Positions 49,635 to 58,651 are shown, numbered from the stretch's first letter. The stretch is 64,000 nucleotides of DNA from UM-FILTER-37-12 sp964344965 (GCA_964344965.1 CAYFPJ010000001.1:62001-126000); one strand, 5' to 3'. The notes: a model not told the origin generated them from the letters alone. Made by a program: numbers and translations.

Positions 49635-50021
49635 ATGTATTTACTTATCAACATGTCAGAGAAGGACCAAATTCATTTGGCTCTTTTTGATGAACAAAAT
49701 AGAGAAGACAAGACCTACGAAGGTCGCAATCGAGAACTTCTAGCTTCGATTGATGATTTTTTGAGTACCAAAAATTTGAACAAAGAAAGTGTTCGAGGGA
49801 TAATGGTCGTAGTGGGAGCTGGCAGTTTCACAAGTACCAGAATCGTGTGTGTGGTCGCCAATACTTTTGCATACGTTCGGCAGATTCCACTTTTGGCTAT
49901 TTCAGTGGAAGACTTTGATAATATTCAAGATTTGATTCCTAAGCTGTTACAACAGAAACCAGGTAATTACATTTCAGCAGAATATAGTGGGGAGCCGAAT
50001 TTGGGTAATAAAAAGGAGTAA
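49635..50021 (+). CDS. tsaB: Short TsaB-like protein
   Basis: 128 residues, about half of a normal TsaB. It keeps the N-terminal ASKHA strands and the GSFTSTRI signature (GPGSFTGLR in other TsaB), plus LLAISVEDFDN. TsaB works with TsaD and TsaE in t6A37 formation of tRNA. The C-terminal half is missing; no frameshift is visible, and a methyltransferase gene follows 2 bases after the stop. Short TsaB forms exist in small genomes, so I take it as native. Confidence 0.8.
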   Translation: MYLLINMSEKDQIHLALFDEQNREDKTYEGRNRELLASIDDFLSTKNLNKESVRGIMVVVGAGSFTSTRIVCVVANTFAYVRQIPLLAISVEDFDNIQDLIPKLLQQKPGNYISAEYSGEPNLGNKKE

Positions 50022-50023
50022 AT

Positions 50024-50839
50024 ATGAATGATAAATTATACGCTGATCCTTGGAAAAATATTGCCGAGAAATGGGCAAGACTTGGAGAAGGTAATCACCC
50101 CTCAGCTCATGATCTCGATCTATATGAAAAGTTTTTTCTAGAAGCAACAGCCGGAATTGTGTCACCTCAAGCTGTTGTTTTTGGTGCCACACCAGAATTG
50201 AGAGATATGCTCGCCAGAAACAATGTCCAGGTCACAGTTCTTGATATTAATGGCAATATGATCGATGCTATGGGCTCATACATGAAAGAGAGCCATAGTA
50301 CGGAAACAAAAGTGGAGGGAAATTGGCTTTCGCCTCCATTTGATGGTCAGTCATTTCATGTGGTGTTTGGAGATCAAATAAAGTGTAATGTTGCATTTGA
50401 AGATTTGGGTCAGCTTTATAGAGAGATTGCTCGTGTGCTTGTACCAGGAGGCTACCATATTACTCGTCTGACTAGTCGTCATTCCCATACAAAAATATTT
50501 GATGTGGAAGAACTGATAGATATGTACCGTGACAAACCTCCTACAAAACAAACTATTACAGAGTTGTGGAATTGGCTTATTTTCCAAACTCACAATAATC
50601 CTGATTCTTCGTCAGATAGAATGCTTGATATTCTGGCAAATCATGCTAGTGACCCGGTCATCAATGAATATTATCAGCAAATACGAGATATCATTCCGAG
50701 AGGAAAGGTATGGACAGTGGGACGATCATGGGAAGAAGAAAGACAAAAGATCGAGAAGTATTTTGAGATTGAGGACCAAGTACAAGACGATACACTTTTT
50801 GCTGATTCTACTTACCTTTATAAGATGAGAAAAAAATAG
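50024..50839 (+). CDS. Class I SAM-dependent methyltransferase
   Basis: 271 residues. AVVFGATPELRDMLARNNVQ followed by VTVLDINGNMIDA gives the SAM-binding strand-loop-helix and the acidic residue after strand 2; EIARVLVPGGYHITRL is the typical strand 5 region. The substrate is unknown. It is coupled to the tsaB-like gene by a 2-base gap, which hints at RNA, without further proof. Confidence 0.85.
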   Translation: MNDKLYADPWKNIAEKWARLGEGNHPSAHDLDLYEKFFLEATAGIVSPQAVVFGATPELRDMLARNNVQVTVLDINGNMIDAMGSYMKESHSTETKVEGNWLSPPFDGQSFHVVFGDQIKCNVAFEDLGQLYREIARVLVPGGYHITRLTSRHSHTKIFDVEELIDMYRDKPPTKQTITELWNWLIFQTHNNPDSSSDRMLDILANHASDPVINEYYQQIRDIIPRGKVWTVGRSWEEERQKIEKYFEIEDQVQDDTLFADSTYLYKMRKK

Positions 50840-50844
50840 AGTAA

Positions 50845-50874
50845 TTGACAAAATATGCCAACATGAGGTATTGT
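50845..50874 (+). promoter_or_regulatory. Promoter of the second toxin-antitoxin pair
   Basis: TTGACA (50845-50850) and TATTGT (50869-50874), 18 bases apart, followed by the palindrome ATTACTAAGTAAT (about 50881-50893), a probable antitoxin operator. Confidence 0.6.
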
Positions 50875-50903
50875 ATATTTATTACTAAGTAATACACTTA
50901 AAT

Positions 50904-51152
50904 ATGCGCAAAACAGCCATCATCACTACATCTTTGCCTCACAGTATGGTCAAAAAAGTCAACAAAGCCGCCAAAAAGCAGCACATGACTCGCTCTGAAT
51001 TATTGCGTCAAGCACTAAGACAGTACTTTGAATGGCAAGATGTTGACGAGGCAATTCGTATCGCAGAAGAAGAGAAAGCGGCTGGAAAATTGAAAACTTT
51101 GCCAGAAGGGGGTCTGGCAACCCTAATGGAGGAAGCACATGCAACAAATTAA
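50904..51152 (+). CDS. Ribbon-helix-helix antitoxin (CopG-like)
   Basis: 82 residues. AIITTSLPHSMVKKVNKAAK and TRSELLRQALRQYF give the RHH strand and two helices; the acidic tail (AIRIAEEEKAAGKLKTLPEG) is the toxin-binding part. Overlaps the toxin gene by 14 bases, the usual coupling in such operons. Confidence 0.82.
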   Translation: MRKTAIITTSLPHSMVKKVNKAAKKQHMTRSELLRQALRQYFEWQDVDEAIRIAEEEKAAGKLKTLPEGGLATLMEEAHATN

Positions 51153-51408
51153 AAACATTCTTTATTCTTCGCACTTCAAACGTTCACTCAAAAAAATTCC
51201 TCTCAAATTAATTTCTATTGTTGAAAAAAGAGAAATTTTGTTTCGAAAAAATTGTTTTGATCATAAACTGCGAACGCACAAATTGAAAGGTAAAAAACCA
51301 GCCCTCTGGTCTTTCTCTGTTACTTCAAGTCACAGAGTTCTGTTTCAATTTATTGATAACGAAACAGTATTGTTTATGGAGATTGGCGACCACTCCATTT
51401 ACAAATAA
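51139..51408 (+). CDS. RelE-like toxin
   Basis: 89 residues with the RelE/YafQ signature: helices FKRSLKKIPLKLISIVEKRE, then RTHKLKGKKPALWSFSVTSS, HRVLFQF and the terminal GDHSIYK. The ending is close to that of the toxin at 15034, though the rest differs. Predicted mRNA cleavage at the ribosome. Confidence 0.82.
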   Translation: MQQIKNILYSSHFKRSLKKIPLKLISIVEKREILFRKNCFDHKLRTHKLKGKKPALWSFSVTSSHRVLFQFIDNETVLFMEIGDHSIYK

Positions 51409-51411
51409 AAT

Positions 51412-51687
51412 ATGAACAACCTCCACCTCACTATCCACGGCCAAGTCCAAGGAGTTTTCTTTCGTCAGACAGCTTGTGAAAAGGCAAGTGAGCTTGGCCT
51501 GACTGGCTGGGTAAAAAATAATCCAGACGGAACAGTGGAGATCGTGGCTGAAGGCAGGGAGCAAGACTTGAAAAAATTGTTGGAATGGTGTAAAGAAGGA
51601 CCGGAGTATGCTCATGTTGAGAGGGTTGTGGAGGAGTGGCGAGATGTGGAGGAGAGGAAGTTTGAGGAGTTTAGAGTAATGTATTAA
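51412..51687 (+). CDS. acyP: Acylphosphatase
   Basis: 91 residues. LHLTIHGQVQGVFFRQTACE holds the phosphate loop and catalytic Arg, and GLTGWVKNNPDGTVEIVAEG the catalytic Asn. It splits carboxyl-phosphate bonds. It follows the toxin gene by 3 bases, probably by chance of packing rather than by function. Confidence 0.95.
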   Translation: MNNLHLTIHGQVQGVFFRQTACEKASELGLTGWVKNNPDGTVEIVAEGREQDLKKLLEWCKEGPEYAHVERVVEEWRDVEERKFEEFRVMY

Positions 51688-51850
51688 TTTGAAATTTACA
51701 ATTTGAAATTTTTAAACAATTTTTAATTTATAAATTTATAATGTCACAAATTCACTTTTCACTCCGAAGAGTTATGTTTTGCAGGTTTTATTAATTTAAA
51801 ATTCAGTCATTAGAAATTGTTTAAAAATTAAAAATTTCAAATTAAAAATT
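51688..51850. mobile_element. AT-rich inverted-repeat element, copy 2
   Basis: Shares ACAATTTTTAATTTATAAAT, GAGTTATGTTTTG and GTCATTAGAAATTGTTTAAA with copy 1 in the same order. It ends directly at the GTG start codon of the glycosyltransferase gene, leaving no Shine-Dalgarno sequence other than what the element supplies. Confidence 0.75.
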
Positions 51851-53344
51851 GTGTTAACTGATTACCAACGCTACCGTCTCTACGAAATCCTCCCCGGTCT
51901 CTCTATTTGGGGTACTTTGATATTGGCTATTTTTCTCTCATTTGTGAAGCCTTTATGGATGATTTATTTTATCATCATCTTTGATATTTACTGGGTTTTG
52001 AAAGTAATTAATTTTTCTTTTTATTTGATAGTGGCTTGGAGCAGATTTCGACAGACCAGAAGGATTGATTGGAAAGATAAAATCAAACATGAATTAACAA
52101 ACTATCAAGATAAATATCACCTAGTTTTCCTCACACTATATAATGAGGAGTGGGAAGTGGTAGAAACTGCAGTCGATAGTATTGCCAAGGCTGTCTATGA
52201 TCGAGACAAGTTTGTCATCGTGGTGGCTGGCGAAGAACGGAAGAAAGAACACTATCAAAATATCTTGAGTCATATCAAGAATAAATTTTATAATAATTTC
52301 CATGATATTGTGGGAGTTTGTCACCCGAGTGACTTGCCGGACGAGATCCCAGGCAAGGGGTCCAATCTCCACTATGCCGAACGAGAAATGAAAAAATACA
52401 TTGATGAAAGAGATTGGAATTATGACAAAATAATTACCACTATTTTTGATATCGATACTGTCTGTCATCACCAGTACTTTGCTTATCTTACTTATCTGTA
52501 CTGCACTCACCCCAATCCAACCCGCAGCTCTTATCAACCAATCGCAGTCTACAACAACAACATTTGGGATTCTCCAGCAGTACTCAGGATCATGGCTTTT
52601 GGTACCACCTTTTGGATGCTCACTTCTCTTGCCAGACAAGATGCTCTTGTCACTTTCTCTTCTCACTCTATGAGCTTCCGAGCGATAGTCGATGCTGGAT
52701 TTCATGAGAAGCGAATTGTCAGTGAAGACTCCAGAATTTTTTATCAATGCTTACTTGCTTATGATGGTAACTATGAAGTAACACCAATGTACTTGCCAGT
52801 ATCCATGGATACTGTTCGTGATGACAAGTGGAAAAAAAGTATTAAAAATCTCTACAATCAACAAAGGCGTTGGGCCTGGGGAGTAGAGCATGTTCCATAT
52901 CTGCTCTGGGAATTTCGCAAAAAAGGAGAGTCTATTCCACTTTGGAAAAAGTTCAAATGGGTTTTCATCGAATGGGAAGGGAAGTGGTCTTGGTGTTTGA
53001 TCGCTCTTCTCATTACTGTCCTTGGTCAATTACCGCTATGGGTGGCTCCAGAATCAGTTAGGCAGAGCGCCTTGTTTTTCAATGCTCCGCACATGTTGCA
53101 GATTCTCATGACTAGCGCCATGCTAGGGCTTGTACTTTCTGCTATACTGAGTTTACCACTTTTGCCACGACGTCCAGAGTCACATCCTCGACACAAGTAC
53201 GTGATCATGGTTTTGCAGTGGGTTCTTTTGCCAATCTCTCTAATATTTATTAGTGCTATCCCGGCAATCGACGCTGTTACTCACATGATGAGGGGTAAGT
53301 ATTTGGGATTCAATGTTTCGCAGAAGAAGCGTCTTAGGCACTGA
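51851..53344 (+). CDS. Membrane glycosyltransferase family 2 (processive-type motifs)
   Basis: 497 residues, GTG start. Two N-terminal membrane helices, a GT-A catalytic domain with the DxD in TTIFDIDTVCHH (near 200), the acidic pair VSEDSRIFY, and QQRRWAWGVEH (near 337), then four or so membrane helices. The D, DxD, ED and QxxRW series is that of cellulose synthase/hyaluronan synthase-like enzymes, making surface polysaccharide or glycolipid. Next to a DUF4012 gene, which is often in polysaccharide or cell envelope regions in Patescibacteria. Confidence 0.88.
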   Translation: MLTDYQRYRLYEILPGLSIWGTLILAIFLSFVKPLWMIYFIIIFDIYWVLKVINFSFYLIVAWSRFRQTRRIDWKDKIKHELTNYQDKYHLVFLTLYNEEWEVVETAVDSIAKAVYDRDKFVIVVAGEERKKEHYQNILSHIKNKFYNNFHDIVGVCHPSDLPDEIPGKGSNLHYAEREMKKYIDERDWNYDKIITTIFDIDTVCHHQYFAYLTYLYCTHPNPTRSSYQPIAVYNNNIWDSPAVLRIMAFGTTFWMLTSLARQDALVTFSSHSMSFRAIVDAGFHEKRIVSEDSRIFYQCLLAYDGNYEVTPMYLPVSMDTVRDDKWKKSIKNLYNQQRRWAWGVEHVPYLLWEFRKKGESIPLWKKFKWVFIEWEGKWSWCLIALLITVLGQLPLWVAPESVRQSALFFNAPHMLQILMTSAMLGLVLSAILSLPLLPRRPESHPRHKYVIMVLQWVLLPISLIFISAIPAIDAVTHMMRGKYLGFNVSQKKRLRH

Positions 53345-53353
53345 ATACTTTAA

Positions 53354-53472
53354 CACTTTAACACTTTAACACTTTAACATCTTGATATCTTTTAATCCCC
53401 CTAATATCTTAATACTTTTTGGTTCTGTGCACGTTGTGTGTCTAGGTGTTTAAGTGCTAAGGTGTTCAAGTG
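53354..53472. repeat. Inverted repeat of CACTTTAA and GTGTTTAAG-type units
   Basis: CACTTTAA is repeated three times at 53354-53377; GTGTTTAAGTGCTAAGGTGT on the right gives the complement. It fills the gap between the GT2 and DUF4012 genes. Confidence 0.8.
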
Positions 53473-53480
53473 AAGCCCGT

Positions 53481-54968
53481 ATGTTTTTTAGAAGAAAGAA
53501 AAAATCTAGTATTTGGAAATGGCTGTTTGGTTCTTGTTTAATTGTGGTTATTTCTTTTGCAATTTTTAGTTACTATGCCTTGCGTGATTTTGATTTGGCC
53601 ACTGTGATTGATAATGATTTTGTAGAAGAGGTAATTCGGGCTGAGCTAAGTGAAGACCAAGGTGAAATTTTGGATATATTGCCGATAGTTTTGGGATTTA
53701 CAGAGCCCAAGACTTACTTATTCCTTTTCCAAAACAACACAGAATTAAGACCAGGTGGAGGGTTTATTGGTGTCTATGCAGTTGTGGAAGTGGATAGAGG
53801 AAGTATGGAAATTGTTGAAGTTGAGGGGAGTGGAATTTTGGACAAAAGAGCTTCAAAAGATCTTTTACAGCCCCCACCTGAACCAGTCGGAGAATATCTG
53901 GGTGTCGACAGGTGGTATTTCCGTGACAGTAATTGGTCTCCAGACTTCGAAGAAAGTGCCAAAAAAGCTCTTGAGTTTTATAAAATTGAAGATGGGGTGA
54001 AAGCAAATGAAATTGATGTTGTGGTCGGAATTACCCCAACAGTTTTAGAAAGATTAATGAAAATTACAGGTGACTTCACTATTGAAGGTGTAGATTTTAC
54101 TACTGAAAGTGTGACAGAGACTCTAGAATACGAAGTAGAATATGGTTATAAAGAAAAAGGAATTGTTTTTGAGGAGAGAAAAGCTATCATAAGACCATTT
54201 ATGGAGGCACTTGTGAAAAGAGTGAAAGACACTTTGTTTGAAAATTATGAAAAATATTTTGATACCTTACTAGATCTTGCTCATGAAAAACATTTGGTTT
54301 TCTTTTCCAAGACAGATGATCTCCAATTTTTGTTAGATCAGTTTGATTTGTCTGCAAACGTATTTGATACAGAGGGCGATTATTTACTTTGGGTAGATGC
54401 CAATCTTGGTGCTTTAAAAACTGATCATGCTATGGACAGAACTTTGGACTATACTCTGTCCAAGCGTCCAGCTGCTCATGAGAGTGAATCAGATCGCTAT
54501 CTTGCTTCGGCTACTATGGAATATGATCATCAGGGTACTTTTGATTGGCGGACTAGTCGCTATCTGACCTATGCCAGAGTCTATGTGCCAAAAGGTTCAA
54601 AGCTGGTGTCTGTAGTTGGTAAAAAGAAAAATGGACAAGATATAAAATTGGAAGAAGTGGATAGCGGTGAAGAGCTTGGCAAACAATGGTTTGGGACTTA
54701 TTTTTCAGTTGAGCCAGGTAACAAAAAATTATTATCATTTATTTATCAGTTACCATCAAATATAAAAGAAAATATTGATAGTAATAACTATAATTTAACC
54801 ATTCAAAAACAACTTGGCACGGTTGATCACAGATTGACGCTCCACCTTGATTTTGGTAAGCTTATTCAGTCTGCAAATCCGGCTGAGTCAGAAGAAAAAT
54901 GGGGCGATACTACTTATGAATACGAAGGTGACCTGAGGTTGGATCGGGAGTTTAATATTTCATTCTGA
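53481..54968 (+). CDS. DUF4012-family membrane protein
   Basis: 495 residues from ATG 53481; the frame is open from 53454. Basic N-terminus (FFRRKKKSSIWKW), one membrane helix, then a large outer domain with the family signature FLFQNNTELRPGGGFIGVYA, and a long C-terminal half with strands. The function of the family is unknown; it is common in Patescibacteria and likely faces outside. The last codons (ISF then TGA) are already within the REP element at 54959, so the C-terminus may have been shaped by its insertion. Confidence 0.9.
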   Translation: MFFRRKKKSSIWKWLFGSCLIVVISFAIFSYYALRDFDLATVIDNDFVEEVIRAELSEDQGEILDILPIVLGFTEPKTYLFLFQNNTELRPGGGFIGVYAVVEVDRGSMEIVEVEGSGILDKRASKDLLQPPPEPVGEYLGVDRWYFRDSNWSPDFEESAKKALEFYKIEDGVKANEIDVVVGITPTVLERLMKITGDFTIEGVDFTTESVTETLEYEVEYGYKEKGIVFEERKAIIRPFMEALVKRVKDTLFENYEKYFDTLLDLAHEKHLVFFSKTDDLQFLLDQFDLSANVFDTEGDYLLWVDANLGALKTDHAMDRTLDYTLSKRPAAHESESDRYLASATMEYDHQGTFDWRTSRYLTYARVYVPKGSKLVSVVGKKKNGQDIKLEEVDSGEELGKQWFGTYFSVEPGNKKLLSFIYQLPSNIKENIDSNNYNLTIQKQLGTVDHRLTLHLDFGKLIQSANPAESEEKWGDTTYEYEGDLRLDREFNISF

Positions 54969-55086
54969 GCGCAGCGAAGAATCTTTCGGAGTCAATACAC
55001 TTACATCATACAAATAATATATGTATATTGAATATTATTCACTCCGAAAGATCCTTCGTCGTCCTTTGGGACTCCTCAGGATTACA
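54959..55086. repeat. REP-like TCATTCTGAGCG element
   Basis: Left arm TCATTCTGAGCGCAGCGAAG and right arm CCTTCGTCGTCCTTTGGGAC are partly complementary, with an inner pair TCTTTCGGAGT / ACTCCGAAAGA. It contains the stop codon of the DUF4012 gene and ends 9 bases before mreB. Confidence 0.8.
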
Positions 55087-55094
55087 AATAATTT

Positions 55095-56102
55095 ATGTGG
55101 ATAAAAAAAGTGGCAATTGATCTTGGTACTACGAACGTTTTGGTTCATATTCCGAAGCGAGGTATTGTGATTAACGAACCTTCTGTGGTGGCGATATCAG
55201 TGAATGATAAGAAGGTGTTGGCAGTTGGTCTAGAGGCAAAAGACATGATTGGGCGTACGCCAGACACTATAATAGCTGAAAGACCACTGAAAGATGGGGT
55301 TGTGGCTAATTATCGTACTACCGAAGCCATGCTTCGTTATTTTATCAATAAAGCTATTGGTGGCGCTCGGCTTTTTCGACCGGAAGTGATGGTGGCTGTG
55401 CCTGCTGGAATTACTTCTACAGAACGCAGGGCTGTAATTGACGCCTCAATGGCAGCAGGGGCCAAGGCGGCCTACATCATCAAGGAGCCAATTGTAGCTG
55501 CCATTGGAGCTGATATTCCGATTGGGACGGCTAGTGGGCACATGATCATAGACATTGGAGGCGGCACAGCAGAGATTGCTGTCATCTCTCTTGGTGGGAT
55601 TGTCTCTTGCGGTTCGGTCAGGATTGGTGGCAATCGTTTTGACAAATCAATTGCTGAGCATATTCGTAAAAAGCATGGGTTGGCAGTAGGGGAAAGGACT
55701 GCAGAAGAGGTGAAGATCAGGGTTGGGTCAGCCATGTTTATGAATAAACCTCTTGAGATGGAGGTCAAGGGTCGAGATATGATATCTGGCTTACCTCGTA
55801 TTATCAAAGTGACATCTAGTGATACTACAGAAGCTTTACAACTTGATCTAGAGGATTTGATAGATGCTGTCAAAAAAGTTCTTCATGATACTCCACCAGA
55901 ATTATCTGCTGATGTAATGGAAAAGGGTATCATCATGTCTGGTGGATCAAGCCAACTTCGTAATCTTGACGAGCTAGTCACCCAGGCCACAGGTGTTGCT
56001 TGTTATGTGGCAGAGGAACCGATGCTTTGTGTAGCCAAAGGTACTGGCATTGCACTTGAGAATCTTGATAGCTACAAGAGGAGTATTATGGCAACTAAGT
56101 AG
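55095..56102 (+). CDS. mreB: Rod shape-determining protein MreB
   Basis: 335 residues, actin-like ATPase that guides cell wall growth. Phosphate 1 loop AIDLGTTNVLVHIP, connect and phosphate 2 region MIIDIGGGTAEIAVISLGGI, adenosine motif KGIIMSGGSSQLRNLDEL, all as in the family. No mreC or mreD follows; the next genes are for riboflavin. Confidence 0.96.
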   Translation: MWIKKVAIDLGTTNVLVHIPKRGIVINEPSVVAISVNDKKVLAVGLEAKDMIGRTPDTIIAERPLKDGVVANYRTTEAMLRYFINKAIGGARLFRPEVMVAVPAGITSTERRAVIDASMAAGAKAAYIIKEPIVAAIGADIPIGTASGHMIIDIGGGTAEIAVISLGGIVSCGSVRIGGNRFDKSIAEHIRKKHGLAVGERTAEEVKIRVGSAMFMNKPLEMEVKGRDMISGLPRIIKVTSSDTTEALQLDLEDLIDAVKKVLHDTPPELSADVMEKGIIMSGGSSQLRNLDELVTQATGVACYVAEEPMLCVAKGTGIALENLDSYKRSIMATK

Positions 56103-56131
56103 TTTCCTTCGACTTTACTCAGGGCAAGCTT

Positions 56132-56160
56132 TGTTCATAGTTCATAGTTCATAGTTTTTG
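56132..56160. repeat. TTCATAG heptamer repeat before ribBA
   Basis: Three head-to-tail GTTCATA-type units, preceded by a REP fragment (CTTCGACTTTACTCAGGGCA). Confidence 0.85.
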
Positions 56161-56173
56161 TGGACGGTGAATT

Positions 56174-57385
56174 ATGAAAACAAACTTTGATTCAATTGAG
56201 GATGCTGTCCGTGCTATAAAAGATGGAGAGGTGGTAATTATCGTCGATGACGAGGGTCGGGAGAATGAGGGAGACCTAGTAATGGCGGCCGAGTACGTCA
56301 CAGAAGAGCAAATGGCTTTCATCATCCGTCACACTGGCGGAGTTGTTTGTCTTGCAGTGGAAAACGATCTAGCCGACAGATTGGATTTACCACCGATGGT
56401 GGTCAAAAATACTTCCAAATTAGAGACTGCTTTCACAGTCAGCATCGAGGCTAAAGAGGGGACGACCACAGGTATTTCAGCTCAGGATCGAGTAACGACC
56501 ATCAAGGCTGCCATTGCTGATGACGCTAAGCCAGATGATTTGTCTCGTCCTGGCCATGTTTTTCCACTGCGAGCCCAGCATGGTGGTGTGCTTTGGCGCG
56601 GGGGGCACACCGAAGCTTCGGTTGATCTCTGCAATTTGGCTGCCGTCAAGCCGGCTGCGGTGATAAGTGAACTTATGGATGATGATGGTAAGATGATGCG
56701 TCTACCAGAGTTGCTTAAATTCGCCGAAGAACACAATCTGGCGATTGTCTCAGTAGCTGACCTGATTGCTCACAGACACAAGAATGAATCCTTCATCGAA
56801 CTGGCGGCAGAAACAGACTTGCAGACCAAGACCGGAATCTGGCAAATGAAAGTCTATAAGGACTTGCTTCATGGTACTCTCCATACTGCTTTAGTCAAAG
56901 GAGATGTCAGTGGCGATCAATCAGTTCTAGTTCGTGTTCATTCAGAATGCTTCACTGGTGATGTGCTCGGGTCTCTTCATTGTGATTGTGGGCAGCAGTT
57001 GTCAAAAGCAATGGCTGATATCGAAAAAGAAGGTTCAGGAATTATTCTCTATATGGAGCAAGAGGGAAGAGGGATTGGATTGGTTAATAAAATAAAAGCT
57101 TATCAGCTCCAACACAAAAAAGGTCTTGATACGGTGGAAGCCAATTTGGCTCTTGGTCTACCAGAAGATCTCCGTGAATATGGAATAGGAGCGCAGATTA
57201 TCAAGGATCAGGGAGTACGCAAGATTCGTCTCATGACAAATAATCCTAAGAAGATGGGGGGAATTACAGGTTATGGAATAGAAGTTGTCGAGCAAGTTCC
57301 GATTGAGATTCCAGCCAATGGAGTGGATGATAAATATTTGCAGACTAAGAAGGAGAAGATGGGGCACGTGTTGAGTAATTTTTAA
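56174..57385 (+). CDS. ribBA: Bifunctional 3,4-dihydroxy-2-butanone 4-phosphate synthase / GTP cyclohydrolase II
   Basis: 403 residues. First half (1-205): DHBP synthase with VDDEGRENEGDLVMAAE, GISAQDR and GHTEASVDLCNLA. Second half: GTP cyclohydrolase II with the zinc cysteines in SECFTGDVLGSLHCDCGQQL, EQEGRGIGLVNKIKAYQLQ and the RLMTNNPKKM end. Both active sites appear complete. It makes the two precursors of riboflavin; ribD follows. Riboflavin synthase and lumazine synthase are not in the window. Confidence 0.97.
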   Translation: MKTNFDSIEDAVRAIKDGEVVIIVDDEGRENEGDLVMAAEYVTEEQMAFIIRHTGGVVCLAVENDLADRLDLPPMVVKNTSKLETAFTVSIEAKEGTTTGISAQDRVTTIKAAIADDAKPDDLSRPGHVFPLRAQHGGVLWRGGHTEASVDLCNLAAVKPAAVISELMDDDGKMMRLPELLKFAEEHNLAIVSVADLIAHRHKNESFIELAAETDLQTKTGIWQMKVYKDLLHGTLHTALVKGDVSGDQSVLVRVHSECFTGDVLGSLHCDCGQQLSKAMADIEKEGSGIILYMEQEGRGIGLVNKIKAYQLQHKKGLDTVEANLALGLPEDLREYGIGAQIIKDQGVRKIRLMTNNPKKMGGITGYGIEVVEQVPIEIPANGVDDKYLQTKKEKMGHVLSNF

Positions 57386-57546
57386 TTTATAATTTAAAAT
57401 TTTTAAACAATTTTTAATTAATAAATTTACAATGTTACAAGTTTAATACTTGCTTTGACATACTGTATTTATAAGTTTTGTACATTAAAAATTAAATCAT
57501 TGTAAATTGTTTTCAAATTAAAAATTTCAAATTGTAAATTTTCAAT
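57386..57546. mobile_element. AT-rich inverted-repeat element, copy 3
   Basis: Order of blocks as in copies 1 and 2 (AAATTTTTAAACAATTTTTA, ATGTTACAAG, AAATCATTGTAAATTGTTTT), more diverged. It fills the whole gap between ribBA and the ATG of ribD. Confidence 0.7.
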
Positions 57547-58644
57547 ATGTTCATGCAACGCGCCATCGAACTCGCTAAAAAAGGAATTGGCCATGTCTCA
57601 CCCAATCCTGCTGTTGGTGCTGTCTTGGTGAAGAAAGGAAAAATCATTGGCGAAGGGTGGCATCGGAAGTATGGTGGTCCTCATGCTGAAGTGGAAGCTG
57701 TGAAAAATGCAAGAGAGAATGTAAAAGGAGCTACTCTTTATGTTACGCTTGAGCCCTGCTGCCATTTTGGTAAGACTCCGCCTTGTACAGATTTGGTAGT
57801 TTCTTCTGGTATCAAGAAGGTGGTGATCGGAATGAAAGATCCCTTCCCAAAGGTCCATGGTAAGGGTTTTGGGATTTTGAAAAAAAATAAAATTGAGGTG
57901 GAATATCTCTCCAAAAGTTCTCCAGATTACAAAGCAATCAGAACCATGATGCAGTCCTATATCAAGTGGATGACGACTGGACTGCCCTATATTACTCTCA
58001 AGGCGGGGATCAGTCTGGATGGTAAAGTTGCCACCAGGACTGGTCAGTCACAATGGATTACAAGTGATAGAGCTCGGAAAGATGCTCGCATGGAGAGAAG
58101 TCTATGTGATGCTGTGCTGGTAGGATCGGGGACTGTACTGGCTGATGATCCAGAGCTTGCTCCTCACGGTAGATTTCGCAACAAGAATTTACTAAGAGTA
58201 ATTATTGACCCTGCCCTTGAGCTGAAAACAAGTCTAGATGTCTTTCGAGATGAGAATGTCTTTGTTGCCTGCAGTAATTTAGCCAGTGAGAAAAATAGAG
58301 AGAAGTTCAAAAAGGCTAACATTGACTTCAAATCTTTTGGAGTAAAAAAAGTCTCTTTGAAAAAGCTTCTTCAGCACTTGGGTAAAAAATATGTTCAACA
58401 TCTTTATGTCGAGGGCGGTAGCGGTACTCATGGTTATTTTGTCGACGACGCTTATTATGATCCACTACTTGTTGACCGGGTTTTATTCTATATCGCTCCG
58501 AAGATTATTGGTGGGGTAGATTCTTTGCCAGCTGTTGGGGGTAGGGGATTTGCCACTTTGGAAAAAAGTCTGAAATTGGATAATGTGGAGACTAGCATGG
58601 TAGGTGATGATTTGAAATATATGGGAGTGGTTAATTTTTATTGA
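57547..58644 (+). CDS. ribD: Bifunctional riboflavin biosynthesis protein RibD (deaminase/reductase)
   Basis: 365 residues. N-terminal deaminase with the zinc motif HAEVEAVKNA and LEPCCHFGKTPPCTDLVV; C-terminal reductase from about 145 with TLKAGISLDGKVATRTGQSQ, ITSDRARKDARMERS, and LVGSGTVLADDPEL. It carries the second and third steps after ribBA. Confidence 0.96.
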   Translation: MFMQRAIELAKKGIGHVSPNPAVGAVLVKKGKIIGEGWHRKYGGPHAEVEAVKNARENVKGATLYVTLEPCCHFGKTPPCTDLVVSSGIKKVVIGMKDPFPKVHGKGFGILKKNKIEVEYLSKSSPDYKAIRTMMQSYIKWMTTGLPYITLKAGISLDGKVATRTGQSQWITSDRARKDARMERSLCDAVLVGSGTVLADDPELAPHGRFRNKNLLRVIIDPALELKTSLDVFRDENVFVACSNLASEKNREKFKKANIDFKSFGVKKVSLKKLLQHLGKKYVQHLYVEGGSGTHGYFVDDAYYDPLLVDRVLFYIAPKIIGGVDSLPAVGGRGFATLEKSLKLDNVETSMVGDDLKYMGVVNFY

Positions 58645-58651
58645 CTTATAT

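Noticed and set aside
56103..56173. FMN riboswitch before ribBA
   Set aside because: The 70-base gap is made of REP and TTCATAG repeats and has no RFN-like conserved elements.
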